This document shows positions 13,864 to 19,286 of a DNA stretch of 19,286 nt, one piece after another (position 1 is the first letter of the stretch; the number at the start of each line of letters is the position of its first letter). The stretch spans positions 1 through 19,286 of the forward strand of contig CAYJGR010000045.1 in the NCBI GenBank assembly GCA_964370005.1, given 5' to 3'. A program made the position numbers and the translations under genes. A model generated the notes under the pieces. It had not been told where the DNA came from. It worked only from the letters and a program-made list of their open reading frames with translations, and did not search any database. The stretch comes from Heteroruminococcus sp964370005. Lineage in GTDB: Bacteria > Bacillota > Clostridia > Oscillospirales > Ruminococcaceae.

Positions 13864-14862
13864 TTGAAAAAGTACGACCCGAGCGAATATTTGCATGCCT
13901 CGGCCAGGGTGCGAACCCTTGAAAACAAGATGCTTGGCCGCCGGCAATTGCAAAAAATGATGGATTGCCGCGGGTTTGGTGAGGCGTTTAAGGTGCTTGA
14001 AGATGCAGGAATTGCCCATGGGCTTGAGCCTGAGCAGTATGAGCAGGGGCTGACAAACAGCCTATCCGAGGCCTACAAACTTGTGGAAGGGCTTGTTCCC
14101 GAGCGAGACATAGTGACACTGCTACGCTACCGCTATGATGGGCACAACCTAAAAACCATCATAAAATCCCGTCGCACCACAGGGAGTTTTAGGGATATAC
14201 TCAGCCCTCTTGGCAACATATCGGGTGAAACCCTTATAAAGGAGTTTGAGGCCGGAAAGTTTGAGAGACTGTCTCCCATACTGGCCACGGCGACACTTGA
14301 GGCCGACAATGCTCTGGCAAAGACAGCTGACCCCCAAATGGTTGACATACTTATTGACCGTGCGGTGCTGGAGGCTATGTCCGAGCTGACAAAGGGGATT
14401 GATTGCCCATATCTAAGTGATTATGTGGCCGCCTCGGTTGATATCGCCAATATCCGCAGTGCTGTGCGTATAAAGCGTATGGGCAAGGATGTATTTTTCC
14501 TACGCAAGGTTTTAGCTGACGGAGGACGACTTGACCGCAGTCGCTTAGCTGACAGTTTTGCAAAGGGTATAGATGATATAGTGTCTCTTATATCCCTTGG
14601 AAGTTACGGCAAAGCACTTGAGAGCACATTTGACGGACTGAGAGCGGGCGGAGGACTTACAGCTTTTGAGCGGGCATGTGATAATTATTTAGTATCACTG
14701 CTTGGCAAAGCGAAGTTTGTATCTTATGGTGTAGAACCTGTGATATCTTATCTGTTCGCTAAGGAAAGCGAGGTGCGAGCCGCACGCATAGTGCTGGCCT
14801 CAAAGGCGGCGGGCGTGTCATCTGTACAGATTTCCGAGCGTCTGCGTGACACACTGACCTAA
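13864..14862 (+). CDS. ntpC: V-type ATPase subunit C (d-type rotor adaptor)
   Basis: A 332-residue, mainly helical protein of the V-ATPase C/d (AC39) family, the adaptor joining the central axle to the K ring. Recognisable parts are YLHASARVRTLENKMLGR at the N-terminus, VTLLRYRYDGHNLKTIIKS, and the C-terminal PVISYLFAKESEVRAARIV, a family hallmark. The start is TTG 13864, preceded by a perfect AAAGGAGGTG (13849-13858); a strong SD with a weak start codon may tune output of this single-copy subunit. I see no ATG nearby that keeps the conserved N-terminus. Confidence 0.93.
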   Translation: MKKYDPSEYLHASARVRTLENKMLGRRQLQKMMDCRGFGEAFKVLEDAGIAHGLEPEQYEQGLTNSLSEAYKLVEGLVPERDIVTLLRYRYDGHNLKTIIKSRRTTGSFRDILSPLGNISGETLIKEFEAGKFERLSPILATATLEADNALAKTADPQMVDILIDRAVLEAMSELTKGIDCPYLSDYVAASVDIANIRSAVRIKRMGKDVFFLRKVLADGGRLDRSRLADSFAKGIDDIVSLISLGSYGKALESTFDGLRAGGGLTAFERACDNYLVSLLGKAKFVSYGVEPVISYLFAKESEVRAARIVLASKAAGVSSVQISERLRDTLT

Positions 14863-14932
14863 GCGTTCAAACAAGTGAGATTGTGCACAGTGGGGGCATA
14901 TAGTGTGTCTCCCGTGCAGAATGGAGAGAACT

Positions 14933-15253
14933 ATGCGCAGTAAAATTGCAGTGATCGGTGAAAAGGACAGTGTACTGGGTTTTAAGGCGGTGGGTTTTGA
15001 CGTATATGAGACCGCCGATTCGGCCACGGCCACAGCGGTGATAAATCGTTTGGCCGAGCAGGAATACGGTGTGATATTCATCACCGAACAGACCCTACAA
15101 CATGTCAGGGATGTAGTCGATCAATATAAAGAGCACAAAATACCCGCCATCATACCCATCCCCGGCCGAGCAGGTGCCTTGGGGATAGGTATGCAAAATG
15201 TGCGCAAGAGTGTGGAGCGTGCGGTGGGTGCCGACATACTTTTCAAAGATTAA
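14933..15253 (+). CDS. ntpG: V-type ATPase subunit F (NtpG, central axle)
   Basis: A 106-residue Rossmann-like protein of the V-ATPase F family, which binds subunit D on the central rotor. The family shape is evident: KIAVIGEKDSVLGFKAVGFD at the N-terminus, YGVIFITEQTL in the middle, and IPAIIPIPGRAGALGIGM near the C-terminus. ATG 14933 with GGAGAG just upstream is preferred to the in-frame GTG 14903, which would add ten Cys/Arg-rich residues unlike the family. A 70-base gap separates it from ntpC. Confidence 0.93.
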   Translation: MRSKIAVIGEKDSVLGFKAVGFDVYETADSATATAVINRLAEQEYGVIFITEQTLQHVRDVVDQYKEHKIPAIIPIPGRAGALGIGMQNVRKSVERAVGADILFKD

Positions 15254-15254
15254 A

Positions 15255-15302
15255 GCGAGAGAAAACTCGCAGGAACAAAACCGTTTTGCCCCGCAGTGCG
15301 GG
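15255..15302 (+). other. Two small hairpins between ntpG and ntpA
   Basis: GCGAG/CTCGC (15255-15259 and 15266-15270, 6-base loop) and CCCGC/GCGGG (15290-15294 and 15298-15302, 3-base loop) lie in the 72-base gap before the catalytic subunit gene, with a palindrome CAAAAC-C-GTTTTG between them. There is no T-tract, so they are not terminators; an mRNA processing or stability role is possible. Confidence 0.5.
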
Positions 15303-15325
15303 ACATAACAGATTGGAGATGTACA

Positions 15326-17095
15326 ATGAGCCAAGGCAAAATTGTAAAAGTGTCCGGCCCGCTGGTTGTGGCTCAGGGGATGCGCGATGCCAACATGTTC
15401 GATGTTGTGCGTGTGGGCAAGCTGGGTCTTATCGGAGAGATCATTGAAATGAGAGGCGACAAGGCCTCTATACAGGTATATGAGGAGACCGCAGGTATCG
15501 GCCCCGGTGATGATGTAATTTCGACCGGCGCGCCCCTGTCTGTGGAACTTGCTCCGGGTATCCTTGAAATGATATTCGACGGTATTCAGCGTCCGCTGGA
15601 AAAGATCAAGGACATGACCGGCAGTAACATCACCCGTGGTATAAATGTTACTTCGCTTGACCACAAAAAGATCTGGAAGTTTGATGCCACCGCTAAGGTG
15701 GGCGACCGTGTGCAATCAGGCGACATCGTCGGCACTGTGCAGGAAACCGACATCATCGTGCACCGCATCATGGTGCCCATAGGTGTGGAGGGTGAAATTG
15801 TTTCCATCGAGTCGGGCAACTTCACCATTACCGACACTGTAGCAAAAATCAAGAAAGCTGATGGCACAGAGGTTGAGATGCAAATGCTCAGCCGTTGGCC
15901 TGTGCGCCGTCAGCGTCCCATAAAGCAAAAACTGTCCCCCGATATCCCCATGATAACAGGACAGCGCATCATTGACACCGTATTCCCCATTGCACGTGGC
16001 GGTACTGCCGCCGTTCCCGGTCCCTTCGGTAGTGGTAAGACGGTGGTTCAGCACCAGCTGGCCAAGTGGTCGGATGTTGACATCGTGGTCTACATCGGCT
16101 GTGGCGAGCGTGGTAACGAAATGACCGACGTTCTCATGGAGTTCCCCGAGCTAAAGGATCCCCAGAGTGGCGAGAGTCTTATGTGTCGTACCGTGCTGAT
16201 TGCCAACACATCCGACATGCCCGTGGCCGCCCGTGAGGCCTCCATCTATACAGGTATCACCATCGCCGAGTACTTCCGTGACATGGGCTATTCTGTAGCT
16301 ATCATGGCTGACTCGACCTCCCGTTGGGCCGAGGCTCTGCGTGAAATGTCGGGACGTCTTGAAGAGATGCCCGGTGAGGAAGGTTACCCCGCATACCTGA
16401 CCTCTCGTCTTGCACAGTTCTACGAGAGAGCAGGACGTGTAATCACTCTTGGCAGTGAGGAGCGTGAAGGTTCACTGACCGCTATCGGCGCCGTATCGCC
16501 TGCCGGTGGTGATAACTCCGACCCGGTTGTGCAGGCTACACTGCGTATCGTTAAGGTTTTCTGGGGACTTGATTCCTCACTGGCTTATCGTCGTCACTTC
16601 CCCGCCATAAACTGGCTGAACTCCTACTCGCTGTATATGGACACCATTGGCCATTGGATGAACACCAACGTGGCCGAGGATTGGCATAAGAGTCATGACG
16701 AGCTTATGCGTTTGTTGCAGCTTGAAAGTGAGCTTGAGGAGATTGTAAAACTGGTTGGTTACGATTCGTTGTCTCCACCCGACCGTTTGACCCTCGAGGC
16801 TGCCCGCTCGGTGCGTGAGGACTACCTCCAGCAGAACGCCTTTGACGATGTTGATACCTACTCCTCGCTCAAAAAGCAGTACGGTATGCTAAAGTTGGTG
16901 CTTTGTTTCTACGAGCAGGCTTCCGAGGCACTTGAGCAAAAGGGTGACATCAACAAGATCGTGAGTGCAGAGGTTCGTGAGAAGATTGCCCGCACCAAGT
17001 ATGTGCACGAGGACGAGATCGACGAATATCTTGCTCAAACCACCGAGCAGATTAAAAATGAGATGAGAGCCATCGCAGGGGAGGTGTCTGTGTAA
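15326..17095 (+). CDS. ntpA: V-type ATPase catalytic subunit A
   Basis: The 589-residue catalytic subunit that hydrolyses ATP in the A3B3 head. The P-loop GPFGSGKT is at 232-239, the arginine/glutamate region YIGCGERGNEMTDVL follows, and the Walker B and downstream conserved block VAIMADSTSRWAEALRE is intact. The N-terminal barrel begins GKIVKVSGPLVVA. Length and motif positions match E. hirae NtpA. ATG 15326 has GGAG nine bases upstream; a GTG-type start 30 bases earlier would add unconserved residues. The TAA stop overlaps the ntpB ATG by one base (TAATG), a coupling that favours equal A and B synthesis. Confidence 0.98.
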   Translation: MSQGKIVKVSGPLVVAQGMRDANMFDVVRVGKLGLIGEIIEMRGDKASIQVYEETAGIGPGDDVISTGAPLSVELAPGILEMIFDGIQRPLEKIKDMTGSNITRGINVTSLDHKKIWKFDATAKVGDRVQSGDIVGTVQETDIIVHRIMVPIGVEGEIVSIESGNFTITDTVAKIKKADGTEVEMQMLSRWPVRRQRPIKQKLSPDIPMITGQRIIDTVFPIARGGTAAVPGPFGSGKTVVQHQLAKWSDVDIVVYIGCGERGNEMTDVLMEFPELKDPQSGESLMCRTVLIANTSDMPVAAREASIYTGITIAEYFRDMGYSVAIMADSTSRWAEALREMSGRLEEMPGEEGYPAYLTSRLAQFYERAGRVITLGSEEREGSLTAIGAVSPAGGDNSDPVVQATLRIVKVFWGLDSSLAYRRHFPAINWLNSYSLYMDTIGHWMNTNVAEDWHKSHDELMRLLQLESELEEIVKLVGYDSLSPPDRLTLEAARSVREDYLQQNAFDDVDTYSSLKKQYGMLKLVLCFYEQASEALEQKGDINKIVSAEVREKIARTKYVHEDEIDEYLAQTTEQIKNEMRAIAGEVSV

Positions 17096-18474
17096 TGATG
17101 AAAGAATATCGTACTATACAAGAAGTTGCCGGCCCTCTGATGCTTGTAAAGAATGTCGAAGGGGTAACCTTCAACGAACTCGGCGAGATAGAACTCCCCA
17201 GTGGAGAAGTGCGCCGTTGCCGTGTGCTTGAAGTCAACGGCGACAACGCCCTTGTACAGCTCTTTGAAAGCGCCTCGGGCATAAACCTAGAGTACAGCAA
17301 GGTGCGCTTTTTGGGCAAGGGCCAAGAGATGCCGGTATCCGAGGACATGCTCGGTCGCATCTTCTCGGGCATGGGTCGCCCCATCGATGGTGGCCCCGAC
17401 CTCATCCCCGAAAAGCGTCTGGATATCAACGGCCTACCTATGAACCCCGCCGCACGTACCTACCCTGATGAGTTCATTCAGACAGGTGTATCGGCTATTG
17501 ACGGCCTGAATACCCTTGTGCGTGGTCAGAAACTGCCCATATTCTCGGGTTCGGGTCTGCCCCATGCACGTTTGGCCGCACAGATTGCCCGTCAAGCCAA
17601 GGTGCTCGGCAGTGAGGGTAAGTTCGCCGTTGTGTTTGCTGCTATCGGTATTACATTTGAGGAATCTGATTTCTTTATTCAAGACTTTAGGGCAACCGGC
17701 GCTATTGATCGCACCGTACTCTTTATAAACCTCGCAAATGACCCCGCCATCGAGCGTATCTCTACCCCTCGTATGGCGCTGTCAGCCGCCGAGTATCTGG
17801 CGTTTGAGAAGAACATGCATGTGCTTGTAATTCTCACCGACATTACAAACTACGCCGAGGCACTGCGTGAGGTATCGGCCGCCCGTAAAGAAGTACCCGG
17901 TCGCCGTGGCTACCCCGGTTACCTCTACACCGACCTTGCAACCCTGTACGAACGTGCAGGTCGTAAGTATGACTCCGAGGGCTCTATCACTATGATTCCC
18001 ATTCTGACCATGCCCGAGGATGACAAGACCCACCCCATCCCCGACCTTACAGGCTACATCACAGAGGGTCAGATCATTCTGTCTCGTGATTTGTACCGCA
18101 AGGGTGTCACACCTCCTATAGATGTGCTTCCCTCGCTGTCTCGTCTGAAGGATAAGGGTATCGGTGAGGGCAAGACCCGTGAAGACCATGCCAACACCAT
18201 GAATCAGCTGTTTTCGGCCTATGCACGTGGCAAGGAAGCCAAGGAGCTGATGACCATCTTGGGTGAGGCTGCTCTATCTGAGGTAGATAAACTTTATGCA
18301 AAGTTCGCTGATGAGTTTGAGCAGGTATATGTGTCGCAGGGTTACGAGACAAACCGTAGCATCACAGAGACGCTGGATATTGGCTGGAAACTGCTTTCCA
18401 TCCTGCCCAAGACCGAGCTAAAGCGCATCAAGAGCGAGTTTATCGAGCAATACTGGCCCAAAGATGCAGAGTAA
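17095..18474 (+). CDS. ntpB: V-type ATPase regulatory/non-catalytic subunit B
   Basis: The 459-residue nucleotide-binding but non-catalytic partner of subunit A. It has IFSGSGLPHARLAAQIARQA in place of a true P-loop, as expected for B subunits, followed by VVFAAIGITFEESDFFI, the block VLVILTDITNYAEALREVSAARKE (kept in parts: ILTDITNYAEALRE) and the YLYTDLATLYERAGR segment. ATG 17095 or the adjacent ATG 17098 could serve; GGGGAGGTG lies at 17079-17087. The neighbours are ntpA (overlapping stop and start) and ntpD, 12 bases on. Confidence 0.98.
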   Translation: MMKEYRTIQEVAGPLMLVKNVEGVTFNELGEIELPSGEVRRCRVLEVNGDNALVQLFESASGINLEYSKVRFLGKGQEMPVSEDMLGRIFSGMGRPIDGGPDLIPEKRLDINGLPMNPAARTYPDEFIQTGVSAIDGLNTLVRGQKLPIFSGSGLPHARLAAQIARQAKVLGSEGKFAVVFAAIGITFEESDFFIQDFRATGAIDRTVLFINLANDPAIERISTPRMALSAAEYLAFEKNMHVLVILTDITNYAEALREVSAARKEVPGRRGYPGYLYTDLATLYERAGRKYDSEGSITMIPILTMPEDDKTHPIPDLTGYITEGQIILSRDLYRKGVTPPIDVLPSLSRLKDKGIGEGKTREDHANTMNQLFSAYARGKEAKELMTILGEAALSEVDKLYAKFADEFEQVYVSQGYETNRSITETLDIGWKLLSILPKTELKRIKSEFIEQYWPKDAE

Positions 18475-18486
18475 GGGGGAGAACAC

Positions 18487-19140
18487 ATGGCATTGATGCG
18501 TGTAAATCCCACCCGTATGGAGCTTTCACGCCTTAAACAGAGGCTGAAAACCGCTATGCGTGGTCATAAACTGCTTAAAGATAAGCGTGATGACCTCATG
18601 AAAAAGTTCTTAGAGCTTGTGCGCAAGAACAAGGAACTGCGTGAGGAAGTCGAGGCCAAAATCATGGGGGTATATGACGGCTTTGTGATTGCCAGTGCCG
18701 TCATGAGCCCTGCCTCACTTGAGGAGGCTCTTATGCTACCCAAACAGCACATCGAGCTTGATGTGGGCACCCAGAACGTCATGAGTGTAAATGTGCCGAT
18801 ATTCTCTTTTGGCACCGGCGATACCGAGGATATATATTCCTACGGCTTTGTGGACACCTCGGGCGAGCTTGATGCCTCGGTGGCGGCACTCAAAGAGGTG
18901 CTACCCTATCTGTTGGAGCTTGCTCAGATGGAAAAGAGCGCCCAACTGCTGGCCGAAGAAATCGAGAAGACCCGACGTAGGGTTAACGCCCTTGAACATG
19001 TGCAAATTCCGTCACTTCAAGAGACCATAAAGTACATCACCATGAAGCTTGACGAGAATGAGCGAAGCAACCTTGCCCGTCTGATGAAGATCAAGGATAT
19101 GATGGTCGAGCAGGCACGGCAAGCCATGGGCGAGGCGTAA
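18487..19140 (+). CDS. ntpD: V-type ATPase subunit D (central axle)
   Basis: A 217-residue protein forming the long antiparallel coiled coil that turns inside the A3B3 head. The N-terminal NPTRMELSRLKQRLKTAMRG and HKLLKDKRDDLMKKF, and the C-terminal TRRRVNALEHVQIPSLQETI, are the family hallmarks. ATG 18487 follows AAGGGGGAG. It is the last gene of the operon here. The ntpH and ntpJ genes that follow ntpD in E. hirae are absent, and terminator-like hairpins begin within five bases of its stop. Confidence 0.97.
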   Translation: MALMRVNPTRMELSRLKQRLKTAMRGHKLLKDKRDDLMKKFLELVRKNKELREEVEAKIMGVYDGFVIASAVMSPASLEEALMLPKQHIELDVGTQNVMSVNVPIFSFGTGDTEDIYSYGFVDTSGELDASVAALKEVLPYLLELAQMEKSAQLLAEEIEKTRRRVNALEHVQIPSLQETIKYITMKLDENERSNLARLMKIKDMMVEQARQAMGEA

Positions 19141-19144
19141 GACC

Positions 19145-19163
19145 TCGGGGACGCTGTCCCCGA
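19145..19163 (+). repeat. GC-rich hairpin directly after ntpD
   Basis: TCGGGGAC (19145-19152) and GTCCCCGA (19156-19163) form a perfect 8-pair stem with a 3-base loop, followed by ACCCC. Similar GGGGACGCTGTCCCC-type hairpins are, from memory, common between genes of this bacterial group, but I cannot verify that here. No T-tract follows. Confidence 0.6.
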
Positions 19164-19170
19164 ACCCCTG

Positions 19171-19190
19171 CGATTTTTTGAAAAAAATCG
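19171..19190 (+). other. AT-rich palindrome after ntpD
   Basis: CGATTTTTT (19171-19179) and AAAAAATCG (19182-19190) are perfect inverted copies two bases apart. It could be a weak hairpin or part of a composite 3' end together with its two neighbours. Confidence 0.5.
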
Positions 19191-19192
19191 AG

Positions 19193-19241
19193 TAAAACTT
19201 TAAACGCCCACCTGCAAAAAACGCAGGTGGGCGGAGTTTTA
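19193..19241 (+). terminator. Strong terminator of the V-ATPase operon, probably bidirectional
   Basis: CGCCCACCTGC (19205-19215) pairs perfectly with GCAGGTGGGCG (19223-19233) around a 7-base A-rich loop. It is flanked by TAAAACT (19193-19199) and AGTTTTA (19235-19241), themselves inverted copies. Such symmetry gives a T-tract on both strands, which suggests a convergent gene beyond the window. Confidence 0.88.
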
Positions 19242-19268
19242 TGTTGCTTTTCTATTCATAGGCACTTC

Positions 19269-19286
19269 TACGGCGGGGGCAGGGCT
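19269..19286 (-). repeat. Probable partial second copy of the tRNA-side hairpin repeat, cut by the window end
   Basis: TACGGCGGG then GGCAGGGCT resembles the reverse complement of the hairpin at 6689-6711 (TACGGCGGG AGCAAGCCC...), with 9 identical bases at the start and partial identity after. The remainder lies outside the window. Confidence 0.4.

Noticed and set aside
1..19286. CRISPR arrays, insertion sequences, prophage or integrase genes
   Set aside because: I saw no regularly spaced direct repeats, transposase, integrase or phage structural genes on either strand; all accepted genes are housekeeping or typical chromosomal accessory genes.

Overview
The window reads like a chromosomal segment of a Gram-positive, low-to-mid GC Firmicute, most likely a clostridium of the Oscillospiraceae/Ruminococcaceae type. 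The reasons are strong GGAGG-type ribosome binding sites, frequent GTG starts, the comEC-holA and acpS-nnr-lipoprotein-mazF gene orders, an RNase M5-like protein, a Firmicute-type DHHW protein and an ntp-type V-ATPase operon. This placement is inference; no rRNA or other strong taxonomic marker is present. Every gene I accept is on the + strand.

Layout. (1) 1-239: the C-terminal end of an AraC-family regulator. (2) 265-6507: five tightly spaced genes, apparently one operon: comEC (DNA uptake channel), holA (clamp-loader delta), an RNase M5-like Toprim protein, an MBOAT (AlgI/DltB-like) membrane protein and a DHHW/AlgJ-like extracytoplasmic protein. (3) 6523-6652: a tRNA-Leu(UAA) with its own promoter, followed by a strong hairpin element. 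(4) 6753-10131: acpS, nnr (NAD(P)HX repair), a small lipoprotein and mazF without a visible antitoxin gene. (5) 10132-10434: a non-coding region with a strong intrinsic terminator and then a near-consensus promoter. (6) 10435-19140: a complete nine-gene V-type ATPase operon in the order F-I-K-E-C-G-A-B-D (Enterococcus hirae ntp nomenclature), closed by three consecutive hairpins including a robust terminator. (7) The last 18 bases look like the start of a second copy of the hairpin seen after the tRNA.

How the genes work together. The V-ATPase operon encodes the catalytic A3B3 head, the D/F(NtpG) axle, the C adaptor, the E/G(NtpF) peripheral stalks, the I stator and the K rotor ring. NtpK carries the Leu-Thr-Gln...Gln...Glu set known as the Na+ site of the E. 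hirae enzyme, so this is probably a Na+ pump. The acpS-nnr block is ordinary housekeeping metabolism.

The most unusual observation is in the first operon. The MBOAT protein and its DHHW partner keep the fold landmarks of a surface-polymer O-acetylation pair. However, the MBOAT lacks both conserved histidines (Asn266 and Phe306 instead), and the partner lacks both the DHHW motif (Met-Glu-Gly-Leu instead) and the catalytic serine (Glu299 instead). Both reading frames are intact, which suggests a co-retained pair of pseudoenzymes rather than decaying genes. ComEC in the same operon also has a short C-terminal domain without metallo-beta-lactamase metal ligands.
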